DNA of 64,000 nt from Variovorax sp. OV329 (lineage in GTDB: Bacteria; Pseudomonadota; Gammaproteobacteria; Burkholderiales; Burkholderiaceae_C), in assembly GCF_900114785.1 (NCBI RefSeq), contig NZ_FOUG01000002.1:186001-250000 (forward strand), written 5' to 3'. Made by a program: the position numbers and the translations under genes. A model generated the notes under the pieces. The model was not told where the DNA came from. It saw nothing but the letters and a program-made list of their open reading frames with translations, and did not search any database. Within the stretch, counting starts at the first letter, position 1, and each line of letters opens with the position of its first letter. Below are positions 48,027 through 56,808 of this stretch, in pieces.

Positions 48027-50723
48027 GTGGACCCGATCAACCCTTCTCTCTTCGACGCCGCCTCGCCCCAGGGCATGGCGGCCCTGGCCGCCAGCCTGGC
48101 GCCGCCGGCCGCGCCCGGGCATTTCGACGAACTGCGCGGCCGGGCCACGCGCCTGCCCCCGCCGCGCGGCAATGGCGCCCCCGCAAGCGCGCCTGCGACG
48201 CTGCTGCGCGACGTGGCCTCGCCCGAGCCTGCAGCCGAAACGGGCACGGCCGACGAACGCGCGGACCTTGACGACGACGCGATCGCCCCCGCCTGGTCGC
48301 ATTTCTTCGAGGAGCTGGGCCCGGGCGGCTTCGCCGACCTGCCGCGCCGCGCCGTCAGCCTGGCCCGCCAGATCCGCGACAACGGCGTCACCTACAACGT
48401 CTATGCCGACCGCGACGGGCCGCAGCGGCCCTGGTCGCTGGACCTCTTCCCGCTGATCGTCTCGCCCGAGAGCTGGGCCGGCATCGAGGCCGGCGTGCTG
48501 CAGCGCATGCGCGTGCTCGACCGCGTGCTGGCCGACGTCTACGGCGAGCAGCAGATGCTGGCCGAGGGCCTGCTGCCGCCCGCCCTGGTGCAGGGCCACC
48601 CCGGCTACCTGCGCGCCATGCAGGGCGTGAAGCCGCCGGGCGACACCTGGCTGCACATCGCCGCCTTCGACCTGGCCCGCGGCCCGGACGGCAACTGGTG
48701 GGTGCTGTCGCAACGCACGCAGGCGCCCTCAGGCCTGGGCTACCTGCTGGAAAACCGCATCGCGATCTCGCGCCAGTTCCCGCAGGCCTTCGAATCGCTG
48801 CACGTGCAGCGGCTGGCGGCCACCTACAGCGCACTCATGGAAGCGCTGCAGCGCCTGTGCCCGGCCGGCGCGCCGCCGCACATCGCGCTGCTCACGCCCG
48901 GCCCCTACAACGAGACCTACTTCGAGCACGCCTACCTGGCGCGCTACCTGGGCATCACGCTGGTGGAGGGCAACGATCTCACGGTGCGCGACCAGCGCCT
49001 GTACCTGAAGACGCTGCAGGGCCTGCGCCCGGTGCACGGCCTCATCAAGCGCCTGGACGACGAGTTTCTCGACCCGCTTGAATTGCGCCCCGATTCCACC
49101 CTGGGCGTGCCGGGCCTGCTGCAGGCCATCCGCGCGGGCAACGTGCTGGTGGCCAACGCGCCGGGCTCGGCCTTCCTGGAATCGCCCGCGCTGCTGGGCT
49201 TCCTGCCGGCGCTGTCGCGGCGCCTGCTCGGCGAGCCGCTGGAGCTGCCCTCGCTGCCCACCTGGTGGTGCGGCGAGCGCGCCGCCATGGAAGCGGCGCT
49301 GCCGCAACTGACGGAGTGCGCCATCAAGGCCACGTACCCGGACGACGAGCGCAACTTCAGCGCCGTGCTGGGCAGCCAGCTCAACCGCCGCGAGCTGGAC
49401 GAATGGGCCGGCCGCATCGCGCTGCAGGGCGAGGCGCACACGGTGCAGGGCTACCAGCCGCTGTCGCAGATGCCGACCTGGTCGCGCGAAGGCCAGATCG
49501 CCCCGCGCGCGGCATTGCTGCGCGTGTTCGCGGTGAGCGACGGCGCGCAAAGCTGGCGCGTGCTGCCCGGCGGCCTGGCGCGCCTGGCGGGCCAGGACCT
49601 GCAGATCGCCTCCATGCAGCGCGGCGGCAGCAGCGCCGACGTGTGGGTGCAGACCCACCAGCCCATCGACCGCACCAGCCTGCTGCCGGTGCATGCCACG
49701 CCGGCCTCGCTCGCGCGGCACCGCGCGCCGGTCACCAGCCGCGCGGCCGAGAACATGTTCTGGCTGGGCCGCTACACCGAGCGGGCCGAGAACGCGGTGC
49801 GCCTGGCGCGGCTTGCGCTGAGCCTGCTGTCCAGCGAAGACCAGTCCTCGCACGCGCTGCTCGAATGGCTGCACCAGATGGCGCGCCACAACGCCCTGGT
49901 GCCGCGCGACGTGCCCAGCGCGCCGCGCTCGCGCCGCGTGTTCGAGCGCTCGCTCATCGCCGAGCTGGGCAACCCCGACGGCGGCAGCGTGGGCTATTCG
50001 CTGCGCTGCATCCGCGACGCCGCCGGCGCGGTGCGCGAGCGCATGTCGCAGGACGTGTGGAACCAGATCGTGCGTGGCGAGGCGGAGTTCTCGCGCCAGG
50101 CCAGCGAGCAGGCGGCGGAGGTCGCCATGGGCGGCCTGGTCACCAGCGCGGTGCTGCGCAACCTGGAGGCGGCCAGCCAGTCGCTGGCCGCACTCACCGG
50201 CGTGCAGACCGACCGCATGACGCGCGACGACGCCTGGCGGCTGCTGTCCATCGGCCGGCACATCGAGCGCCTGTCCTTCCTCTCGGACGCCCTGGGCGTG
50301 GGCTTCGACATCGGCGCCGTGCACGAGCTGTCCGGCTTCGAGGCCATGGTGGCGCTGTTCGACAGCACCATCACCTTCCATGCCCGCTACCAGCAGCGCC
50401 GCGACGTAGCCACGCTGGTGGACCTGCTGGTGCTGGACGGCGACAACCCGCGCTCGCTGGCCTGGGTGACGCAGACATTGCGCGGGCGCATCGCGCGGTT
50501 GGCCGGCAGCGCGCCGGGCAAGCTCACCGCGCTGTCCTACGAGTTGCCAGATCCGGCCAACTGGACGCTGGAACACCTGTGCGCGCCGGGCGAAGGCGCG
50601 CACTACCCGGCGCTGGTCGAGCTGTTCGAGCAATGCGAGACGGCCGCCTACCACGTGTCCGATGCGATCGGCACGCGCTACTTCACGCTGACCTCCGAGT
50701 CGCTTCGTTCGGTCGGAGTCTGA
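48027..50723 (+). CDS. Circularly permuted ATP-grasp fused to an alpha-E domain
   Basis: 898 residues starting at GTG (48027). Residues about 95-555 are the permuted ATP-grasp (ALLTPGPYNETYFEHAYLARYLG and KRLDDEFLDPLELRPDSTLG parallel the stand-alone protein). Residues about 570-890 are alpha-E (SRAAENMFWLGRYTERAENAV). It is thus the single-chain equivalent of the split pair at 39407-41904. The N-terminal ~80 residues are Ala/Pro-rich and poorly conserved; an ATG at 48075 is an alternative start. Only one base lies between its stop and the next transglutaminase gene. Confidence 0.92.
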   Translation: MDPINPSLFDAASPQGMAALAASLAPPAAPGHFDELRGRATRLPPPRGNGAPASAPATLLRDVASPEPAAETGTADERADLDDDAIAPAWSHFFEELGPGGFADLPRRAVSLARQIRDNGVTYNVYADRDGPQRPWSLDLFPLIVSPESWAGIEAGVLQRMRVLDRVLADVYGEQQMLAEGLLPPALVQGHPGYLRAMQGVKPPGDTWLHIAAFDLARGPDGNWWVLSQRTQAPSGLGYLLENRIAISRQFPQAFESLHVQRLAATYSALMEALQRLCPAGAPPHIALLTPGPYNETYFEHAYLARYLGITLVEGNDLTVRDQRLYLKTLQGLRPVHGLIKRLDDEFLDPLELRPDSTLGVPGLLQAIRAGNVLVANAPGSAFLESPALLGFLPALSRRLLGEPLELPSLPTWWCGERAAMEAALPQLTECAIKATYPDDERNFSAVLGSQLNRRELDEWAGRIALQGEAHTVQGYQPLSQMPTWSREGQIAPRAALLRVFAVSDGAQSWRVLPGGLARLAGQDLQIASMQRGGSSADVWVQTHQPIDRTSLLPVHATPASLARHRAPVTSRAAENMFWLGRYTERAENAVRLARLALSLLSSEDQSSHALLEWLHQMARHNALVPRDVPSAPRSRRVFERSLIAELGNPDGGSVGYSLRCIRDAAGAVRERMSQDVWNQIVRGEAEFSRQASEQAAEVAMGGLVTSAVLRNLEAASQSLAALTGVQTDRMTRDDAWRLLSIGRHIERLSFLSDALGVGFDIGAVHELSGFEAMVALFDSTITFHARYQQRRDVATLVDLLVLDGDNPRSLAWVTQTLRGRIARLAGSAPGKLTALSYELPDPANWTLEHLCAPGEGAHYPALVELFEQCETAAYHVSDAIGTRYFTLTSESLRSVGV

Positions 50724-50724
50724 G

Positions 50725-51654
50725 ATGCTGCTCGAAGTCACGCACGAAACCCGCTACGCCTACACGCCGCCGGTCGAGACCGCGCAGCACCTGGCGCACC
50801 TCAGGCCGCTGGTCACCGCCTCGCAGGAACTGCTGGAGCACCGGCTGGAGATCACGCCCGAGCCGGCGCAGCGCAGCGAATCGGCCGACGGCTACGGCAA
50901 CGCGCGCGCCTTCTTCGCGCTCGAATCCACGCACGAATCGCTCAGCGTGGTGGCGCGCAGCCTGGTGCGCACCTCGGCGCCCGTGCTGCCCGAGGCTGCG
51001 GCGCTTGCCCTGCCCTGGGAGCAGGTGCGCGAGCGCTTCCGCTACCGAAAGGGCGCGCCCTACGACGCCGCGGCGGAGTTCGTGTTTCCTTCGCGCTACG
51101 TGCCGCGCCACGACGACTTCGCGGCCTACGCCCGCCCCAGCTTCGCCGCGGGCCGCCCGCTGTTCGAGGCGGCGGAGGACCTGACGCTGCGCATGTTCAC
51201 CGACTTCATCTACGACGGCGACAGCACCGAGATCAGCACGCCCGCGGTGCAGGCGCTGGCCCAGCGCCGCGGCGTGTGCCAGGACTTCGCGCACATCATG
51301 ATCGCCTGCCTGCGCACCCTTGGCCTGCCGGCGCGCTACGTGAGCGGCTACCTGCTCACGCAGCCGCCCCCGGGCGAGGAGCGGCTGGTCGGCGCCGATG
51401 CCTCGCATGCCTGGGTGTCGGTCTACCTGCCGGGCGGCGAGGAAGCGGGCAGCTGGGTCGATTTCGACCCCACCAACGGCCGCCAGCCCGGGGAGGACTA
51501 CGTCAGCCTGGCCGTCGGCCGCGACTTCGCCGACGTCTCGCCCATGCGCGGCGTGCTGCATGGCGGCGCGCGCCACACGCTCAAGGTCGGCGTGACGGTG
51601 CAGCCCGTCGACGCGCCGGCCGAAGACGAAGATGCGCAGGCACCGGCCGCCTGA
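50725..51654 (+). CDS. Transglutaminase-family protein (short)
   Basis: 309 residues. The N-terminal beta domain starts MLLEVTHETRYAYTPPVETAQ; the transglutaminase-like core has Cys185 in RRGVCQDFAHIM, His228 in DASHAWVSVYLP and Asp248 in WVDFDPTNG, all intact. The family is usually the third partner of the ATP-grasp/alpha-E locus and is predicted to act as a peptidase or amide transferase. No signal peptide is seen. One base follows the fusion gene's stop, so translation is coupled. Confidence 0.93.
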   Translation: MLLEVTHETRYAYTPPVETAQHLAHLRPLVTASQELLEHRLEITPEPAQRSESADGYGNARAFFALESTHESLSVVARSLVRTSAPVLPEAAALALPWEQVRERFRYRKGAPYDAAAEFVFPSRYVPRHDDFAAYARPSFAAGRPLFEAAEDLTLRMFTDFIYDGDSTEISTPAVQALAQRRGVCQDFAHIMIACLRTLGLPARYVSGYLLTQPPPGEERLVGADASHAWVSVYLPGGEEAGSWVDFDPTNGRQPGEDYVSLAVGRDFADVSPMRGVLHGGARHTLKVGVTVQPVDAPAEDEDAQAPAA

Positions 51655-51726
51655 AGACTGCCTTTCGAATGCGGCCGCGGGCCGAGCGAGAATGCGCGTC
51701 TTTGCCGCGAACCAGGAGATACCGCC

Positions 51727-52182
51727 ATGAGCGTCTACGACAAGCTTTCCCAACTGGGCATCGCCCTGCCCCCGGTGGCCGTGCCGGCCGCAGCCTACGT
51801 GCCTTTCATGCGCACCGGTAACCTGGTCTTCCTCTCCGGCCACATCGCCAAGAAGGACGGCAAGCCCTGGGTCGGCCAGCTCGGCTCGGGCGCCAGCACC
51901 GAGGAAGGCCAGCAGGCCGCACGCGCCGTGGCCATCGACCTGATGGGCACCCTGCATGCCGCGGTGGGCGACCTGAACAAGGTCACGCGCATCGTCAAGC
52001 TGATGAGCCTGGTGAACTCCTCCTCCACCTTCACCGAGCACCACCTGGTGACCAACGGCGCCAGCAACCTCTTCGCCGAAGTCTTCGGCGACAAGGGTGC
52101 GCATGCGCGCAGCGCCTTCGGCGTGGCGCAGCTGCCCTTCGGCGTGCTGGTCGAGATCGAGCTGATCGCCGAAGTGGCCTGA
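51727..52182 (+). CDS. RidA (YjgF/YER057c) family protein, long variant
   Basis: 151 residues, about 25 more than E. coli RidA. The C-terminal HARSAFGVAQLPFGVLVEIELIAEVA matches the family, including the arginine used in imine/enamine hydrolysis. RTGNLVFLSGHIA is the usual early strand. The longer subgroup with this MSVYDKLSQLGIALPP start has no proven substrate. AGGAGAT precedes the ATG. It is not obviously part of the preceding locus. Confidence 0.9.
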   Translation: MSVYDKLSQLGIALPPVAVPAAAYVPFMRTGNLVFLSGHIAKKDGKPWVGQLGSGASTEEGQQAARAVAIDLMGTLHAAVGDLNKVTRIVKLMSLVNSSSTFTEHHLVTNGASNLFAEVFGDKGAHARSAFGVAQLPFGVLVEIELIAEVA

Positions 52183-52204
52183 GCGGCCACTCTCTTCGGG
52201 CAGA

Positions 52205-52277
52205 CCCGGCCCCGGGAAAACACCCTTCGGCGCCGGGCCGGGGCTCCTTAAAGTCCCTTGCCCCCAACGACGGGGGC
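52205..52277. repeat. GC-rich palindromic intergenic element (two hairpins)
   Basis: Between ridA and the GMC oxidoreductase, CCCGGCCCCGGG (52205-52216) can pair, with one bulge, with CCGGGCCGGGG (52233-52243). A second stem GCCCCC/GGGGGC (52260-52265 with 52272-52277) follows. From memory this type of sequence recurs in intergenic regions of Comamonadaceae, which cannot be confirmed within this window beyond the related palindrome at 26033. It may act as a terminator for ridA. Confidence 0.5.
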
Positions 52278-52300
52278 GAGGACGAGGAGAGAGGGCCCGC

Positions 52301-53992
52301 ATGGAATTCGACTACATCGTCGTCGGCGGCGGCTCGGGCGGCGCCACCCTGGCCTCGCGCCTGAGCGAGGATCCGCGCGTCACCGTCTGCCTGATCGAGG
52401 CCGGCGGCGACGGCCGCGGCGTGCTGGTGCGCGCGCCGGCCGGCGTGGTGGCCCTGCTGCCGGGCCGGCCCTTCAGGATCAACAACTACGCCTACGAGAC
52501 CGTGCCGCAGCCCGGCCTGGGCGGGCGCCGCGGCTACCAGCCGCGCGGGCGCTGCCTGGGCGGCTCCAGCGCCATCAACGCCATGCTCTACGTGCGTGGC
52601 CATCCCACCGACTACGAAGACTGGGCGCGCAACGGCTGCCCCGGCTGGCGCTACCAGGACGTGCTGCCCTACTTCCGGCGCGCCGAAGGCAACGAGCGCG
52701 GCGAGAGCACCTTGCACGGCGGCCACGGCCCGCTGAAGGTCTCGGAGCAGCGCAGCCCGCGCGGCATCACGCCGGCCTTCATCCATGCCGCGATGCAATG
52801 CGGCTTCCAGCGCAACGACGACTTCAACGGCCTCGACCAGGAAGGCGTGGGCTACTACCAGGTCACGCAGTTCCATGGCGGCGAGCGCAACGGCGAGCGC
52901 TGCTCGGCCGCCGCGGCCTACCTGCATCCGGTGATGGCGCACCGGGCCAACCTGCACGTGCGCACCGACACCCAGGCGCTGCGCGTGGTGATGGCCGGCC
53001 GGCGCGCGGTGGGCGTGGAGGTGCGGCGGGCCGGCGTGAAGGAAATCATCCGCGCGCGGCGCGAGGTGGCGCTGTGCGGCGGCGCCTTCAACTCGCCGCA
53101 GCTGCTGATGCTCTCGGGCATCGGCGATGCAGCGCACCTGGCCAGCCACGGCATCGAGGTGGCGCACGCGTTGCCGGGCGTGGGGCAGAACCTGCAGGAC
53201 CACGCCGACTTCATCCTCTCGTGGCGCTCGAAGGTCACCGACCTGTTCGGCATCGGTGCCGCCGGCAGCTGGAACCTCCTCAAGGCCATCCGCCAGTGGC
53301 GCCGCGACGGCACGGGCCTGATCGCCACGCCCTTTGCCGAGGCGGGCGCCTTCCTCAGGACCTCGCCCGATCTGGAGCGGCCCGACGTGCAGTTGCACTT
53401 CGTGATCTCGGTGGTGGACGACCATGCGCGCAAGCTGCACGCGGGCTACGGCTTCTCGCTGCACACCTGCGTGCTGCGCCCCCAGGGCCGCGGCGAGGTG
53501 ACGCTGGCCAGCCCGAACGCCGATGCACCGCCGCGCATCGACCCGAAGTTCCTGGAGCATGCGCAGGACATGGAGGTGCTGCTCAAGGGCACGCGCATGG
53601 CGCGGCGAATCCTCGATGCGCCGGCCATGGCGGGCTTCCGTCACCAGGAGGTCTACCTGAGCGGCAAGGAGAGCGACGAGGAACTGGAGCGGCACATCCG
53701 CTCGCGTGCCGACACCATCTACCACCCCGTGGGCACCTGCAGGATGGGCAGCGACCCGATGGCGGTGGTCGACCCGCAGCTGCGCGTGCACGGTGTCGAG
53801 GGCCTGCGCGTGGTGGATGCCTCGGTGATGCCCACGCTGATCGGCGGCAACACCAACGCGACGACCATCATGATCGCCGAGCGGGCGGCCGAATGGATGC
53901 GCGCGGCGCGCCAGCAGCGCATGGCGGCGGAAGCGGAAGCGATTGCTCCGCACGTGACGGTCGAGCAGACCTCGACCATCAGCGCCTATTGA
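52301..53992 (+). CDS. GMC-family FAD oxidoreductase (choline dehydrogenase-like)
   Basis: 563 residues. The FAD dinucleotide fold is FDYIVVGGGSGGATLASRLSED with the following IEAGG. GMC signature 1 is PRGRCLGGSSAINAMLYVRGH. The active-site His is in YHPVGTCRMGSDP and the partner Asn in GGNTNATTIMIAE. The enzymes oxidise primary or secondary alcohols; choline, aromatic or aliphatic alcohols are possible. No signal peptide is present. A GAGGAGAGAGGG ribosome site precedes the ATG. No betaine aldehyde dehydrogenase is near, so a choline role is unsupported. It converges with fdhD. Confidence 0.92.
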   Translation: MEFDYIVVGGGSGGATLASRLSEDPRVTVCLIEAGGDGRGVLVRAPAGVVALLPGRPFRINNYAYETVPQPGLGGRRGYQPRGRCLGGSSAINAMLYVRGHPTDYEDWARNGCPGWRYQDVLPYFRRAEGNERGESTLHGGHGPLKVSEQRSPRGITPAFIHAAMQCGFQRNDDFNGLDQEGVGYYQVTQFHGGERNGERCSAAAAYLHPVMAHRANLHVRTDTQALRVVMAGRRAVGVEVRRAGVKEIIRARREVALCGGAFNSPQLLMLSGIGDAAHLASHGIEVAHALPGVGQNLQDHADFILSWRSKVTDLFGIGAAGSWNLLKAIRQWRRDGTGLIATPFAEAGAFLRTSPDLERPDVQLHFVISVVDDHARKLHAGYGFSLHTCVLRPQGRGEVTLASPNADAPPRIDPKFLEHAQDMEVLLKGTRMARRILDAPAMAGFRHQEVYLSGKESDEELERHIRSRADTIYHPVGTCRMGSDPMAVVDPQLRVHGVEGLRVVDASVMPTLIGGNTNATTIMIAERAAEWMRAARQQRMAAEAEAIAPHVTVEQTSTISAY

Positions 53993-54013
53993 GAACGTGC
54001 CGGGCGCGCCGGA

Positions 54014-54898
54014 CTACGACGCGAGTTCGGGCTGCAGCACCAGCCGATCGGCGCCCGCGTAGCAGACGAAGCGCCGGTTGGTCGCGCGCCCGATGGCGCA
54101 CAGGCCCACGCGCTGCGCCACGTCGTAGCCCATCTGCGTCATGCCGCTGCGCGAGACCACGATGGGCACGCCCATCTGGGCGGACTTGATGACCATCTCG
54201 CTGGTCAGCCGGCCCGTGGTGTAGAACACCCGCGCCGGGCCCAGGGCGCCCTCGCCTTCCTGCGGCCGCATGGCCATCCAGCCGGCGATGGTGTCGATGG
54301 CATTGTGGCGGCCCACGTCCTCCACGAAGATCTGCATCTCGGCGTCGGCGCCGCCTTCATCGCCCAGCGTGAACAGCGCGCAGCCATGCACCGACCCGGC
54401 CGACTTGTAGGTGCTCTCCTGGAGGCGGATGGCGTTGACCAGCGTGTACAGCTGCGCCTGCGTCATGCGCGTGGGTGGCAGCGCGATGCGGTCGACGTCG
54501 GCCATCAGCTCGCCGAACACGCTGCCCTGGCCGCAGCCGGTGGTCACCACCTTCTTGGCGGTGCGCTCCTCGATGCGGTCGACGCCGGCATGTGTCTTCA
54601 CCGCCGCTGCGCCCACTTCCCAGTCGACCGTGATCGACTCGATGTCGAAGGCGCTCTTGACCAGCCGCTGGTTGAGCAGGTAGCCCAGCACCAGCAGTTC
54701 GGGCTGCGCGCCCAGCGTCATCAGGGTGACCAGTTCGCGCCGGTCGACGTAGATCGTGAGGTCGCGCTCGGCCGGGATCGACACGCGCTCGCGCGCGCCG
54801 TGCTCGTCGACCACCTCGACCTCGCGCGTGAGCGGTGCACGCGCGGCGGTCAGGCGAGGAAGCGGTGGGGTCGCTGTGCTGCCGCCTTGCCGCGTCAC
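54014..54898 (-). CDS. fdhD: Formate dehydrogenase accessory sulfurtransferase FdhD
   Basis: 294 residues from the GTG at 54898, overlapping the stop of the preceding gene by 4 bases (GTGA). FdhD moves sulfur from IscS to the molybdenum cofactor, a step needed for formate dehydrogenase activity. QIFVEDVGRHNAIDTIAGWM and VSRSGMTQMGYDVAQRVGL are family hallmarks. The conserved loop cysteine is present in VVTTGCGQGSVFGE, but the second Cys of the E. coli-type Cys-x-x-Cys pair is Ser/Gly here. It is the last gene of the formate dehydrogenase operon. Confidence 0.95.
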   Translation of the reverse strand: MTRQGGSTATPPLPRLTAARAPLTREVEVVDEHGARERVSIPAERDLTIYVDRRELVTLMTLGAQPELLVLGYLLNQRLVKSAFDIESITVDWEVGAAAVKTHAGVDRIEERTAKKVVTTGCGQGSVFGELMADVDRIALPPTRMTQAQLYTLVNAIRLQESTYKSAGSVHGCALFTLGDEGGADAEMQIFVEDVGRHNAIDTIAGWMAMRPQEGEGALGPARVFYTTGRLTSEMVIKSAQMGVPIVVSRSGMTQMGYDVAQRVGLCAIGRATNRRFVCYAGADRLVLQPELAS

Positions 54899-55299
54899 TG
54901 CTGCTTGGGCGCCGCTGCCCCGGGCTGCGCCGAGTTGGGTGGCGAAGTCGCGGGCGTCGCGGGCGAATGGGCGCCTGCGGCCTCCAGCGGCTTGGCAGCC
55001 TCCGGTGGCACGTAGGCAAAGACGCCGGGGTCGGTACACGGCGGGGTGGAAACGGCGGCAGGCACCGTCTTGCCGGCAGCGGTCGCGCTGGCGCGGTAGG
55101 CCGCGGCCGCCTTGTCCTGCGCCAGGCAGAGCTTGTAGGCATCGACCTTGCCGGTCCACGCCGTCTTCGCCGCGGCCTCGGCGGCCTTGGCCTTCGCTTC
55201 GGGCGTCGGCGCGGGCGGCGGCGGCAGCTTGGCCAGCGCCACCGGCGCGGCGGCCGCGATTGCCAGCATCAGTGCCAGGCCAGCGGGTGAGTTCTTCAT
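54895..55299 (-). CDS. Small exported Ala/Pro-rich protein, formate dehydrogenase operon
   Basis: 134 residues. Signal peptide about 1-23 (MKNSPAGLALMLAIAAAAPVALA). The middle helix AKAKAAEAAAKTAWTGKVDAYKLCLAQDKAAAAYRASA, and PPCTDPGVFAYVPP, give two cysteines that could form a disulfide. The tail is Pro/Ala-rich. Function unknown. Its ATG overlaps the cytochrome b subunit stop and its stop overlaps the fdhD start, so it is translated inside the operon and is very unlikely to be spurious. Confidence 0.75.
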   Translation of the reverse strand: MKNSPAGLALMLAIAAAAPVALAKLPPPPAPTPEAKAKAAEAAAKTAWTGKVDAYKLCLAQDKAAAAYRASATAAGKTVPAAVSTPPCTDPGVFAYVPPEAAKPLEAAGAHSPATPATSPPNSAQPGAAAPKQQ

Positions 55300-56531
55300 G
55301 TGGAGCTTCCTTCCGTCGCCATGGGACGAGCAGCGCTGGCCGACCCCGGCGGGCCGCTGCGCTGTGCAGGGATCTTGCCGTCGACGATGTCGCGGTACCA
55401 GTAGGCATGGTGCTCGCGCGCCCAGGTCTCGTCCACGTAGCCTTCGCGCATGGCCTTGTAGGCGCCGGTCATGCCCAGCGTGCCGATGTAGATGTGGCCC
55501 AGGATCAGGCAGATCATCAGCAGCGTGGCCACTGCGTGGATCATGTGCGCGATCTGCATCTCGCCGCGGGTGTAGACGAAGCCGGGCAGCAGCTTGTCCA
55601 GGAACAGGCCCGAGACGGCGACGATCAGCCCCAGGAACATCACGCCGCCCCAGAACACCGCCTTCTCGCCGGCATTGAAGCGGTTCGACGGCGGCTCGCT
55701 CTTGCCGCCGAACAGGCCGCCGGCCTTGAGCAGCCAGTGCAGGTCGCCCTTCTGCGGCAGGTTGTCGCGGATGAAGGTCACGATCATGAAGACCGTGGTG
55801 ATGACGAACAGCGGACCGACGAAGTTGTGGATGTTCTTGAGCGCGTACGTGAGGTAGCCGAAGAGCGACGCGCCCATCACCGGCAACAGGAAGAACTTGC
55901 CGAAGGCCATCACGATGCCGCTGATGGCCAGCGTGACGAAGGCGATGGCGTTGGACCAGTGCGTGGCGCGCTCGAAGGGCGTGAAGCGCTCGATCTTGCG
56001 GCCGGTCTCGTGGCTGTGCAGCTGGATGGGGCCGCGCGAGAAATAGTAGATGGCCAGGGCCAGCAGCGTGACGAAGATCAGCGCCGCGCCGTAGGGAATG
56101 ATCCAGTTGTTGCGCACCTGGCGCCAGGCTTCGCCGGCATTGGTGCGCAGGGCACCCGGGTAGTCGACGATCGGCTGGATCAGGTTGCCGGCCTCGGGCG
56201 CCTCGGACCTGGGCAGGCTCGAGTAGCCGGTGAGGCCCTGCCCCACCTGCCGCCACATGGGCGCATTGTTGCCAGGCTGCACCTTGGCGCGCTCGCCGTT
56301 GCTCTGCTGCAGATAGCCAGGCTGCTCGCTGGCCTCGGGCTTCACGTCGAAGATGTTCTGGCTCTGGATGCCGCCGGGGGCGGCGGCCGGAGCAGCGGGC
56401 GTGGCAGCGGGTGCCGGGGCGACGGTGCCCTGGGCCGTCGGTGCCTGGGACTGCTGCGCCTGCACGCCGCCTGCGAAGGCGGCGCCCAGGGCCGCGGCCG
56501 CGAGGACCAGGGCGCTCAGCGTTCTGTTCAT
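55296..56531 (-). CDS. Formate dehydrogenase gamma subunit (cytochrome b556)
   Basis: 411 residues, larger than E. coli FdnI (217). An N-terminal signal peptide (about 1-26) and an Ala/Pro-rich periplasmic extension (about 27-140) precede four or five membrane helices. ERATHWSNAIAFVTLAISGIVM and NIHNFVGPLFVITT and AHMIHAVATLLMICLILGHIYIG carry the haem-ligand histidines. It takes electrons from the beta subunit to the quinone pool. The ATG at 56531 is 16 bases after the small lipoprotein gene. Confidence 0.93.
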   Translation of the reverse strand: MNRTLSALVLAAAALGAAFAGGVQAQQSQAPTAQGTVAPAPAATPAAPAAAPGGIQSQNIFDVKPEASEQPGYLQQSNGERAKVQPGNNAPMWRQVGQGLTGYSSLPRSEAPEAGNLIQPIVDYPGALRTNAGEAWRQVRNNWIIPYGAALIFVTLLALAIYYFSRGPIQLHSHETGRKIERFTPFERATHWSNAIAFVTLAISGIVMAFGKFFLLPVMGASLFGYLTYALKNIHNFVGPLFVITTVFMIVTFIRDNLPQKGDLHWLLKAGGLFGGKSEPPSNRFNAGEKAVFWGGVMFLGLIVAVSGLFLDKLLPGFVYTRGEMQIAHMIHAVATLLMICLILGHIYIGTLGMTGAYKAMREGYVDETWAREHHAYWYRDIVDGKIPAQRSGPPGSASAARPMATEGSST

Positions 56532-56547
56532 GCCGGGGCTCCCTTCG

Positions 56548-56808
56548 TCATTGGGTGCGCGTGTACTCGTTCTGCCCGTTCTGGGCGCGGGTCTTGAGCT
56601 CTTCCTGCCAGGAGGCCTTGTCGCCCACCTTCCAGCCCGGCGCGGTGAAGGCGGTGCCGCCGCCTTCCTTCTGCGTGCCGTTGGCGGTGCCGCTCCACGG
56701 CGCCGCATCGAGCTTCACGCCCTCGGCGTTGGTCTGCGGCTTCTCGCCGCAGGCGACGAGAAGCGACGCAGCACCGAGCGCTGCGATCACTGCGGCGGCG
56801 CGCTTCAT
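56548..56808 (-). CDS. Small lipoprotein of the formate dehydrogenase operon
   Basis: 86 residues. A lipobox LLVACGEKP (Cys20) follows a short hydrophobic signal. The mature part ends WQEELKTRAQNGQNEYTRTQ and contains AFTAPGWKVGDKASW. I do not recognise a characterised family, but its overlap by 4 bases with the beta subunit gene (ATGA) and its position before the gamma subunit suggest it belongs to the enzyme complex or its assembly in the envelope. Confidence 0.75.
   Translation of the reverse strand: MKRAAAVIAALGAASLLVACGEKPQTNAEGVKLDAAPWSGTANGTQKEGGGTAFTAPGWKVGDKASWQEELKTRAQNGQNEYTRTQ

Noticed and set aside
45261..48713. Minus-strand 1150-codon frame opposite the transglutaminase gene
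   Set aside because: Composition is Arg/Gly/Val/His-heavy with no domain; the plus strand has intact catalytic motifs.
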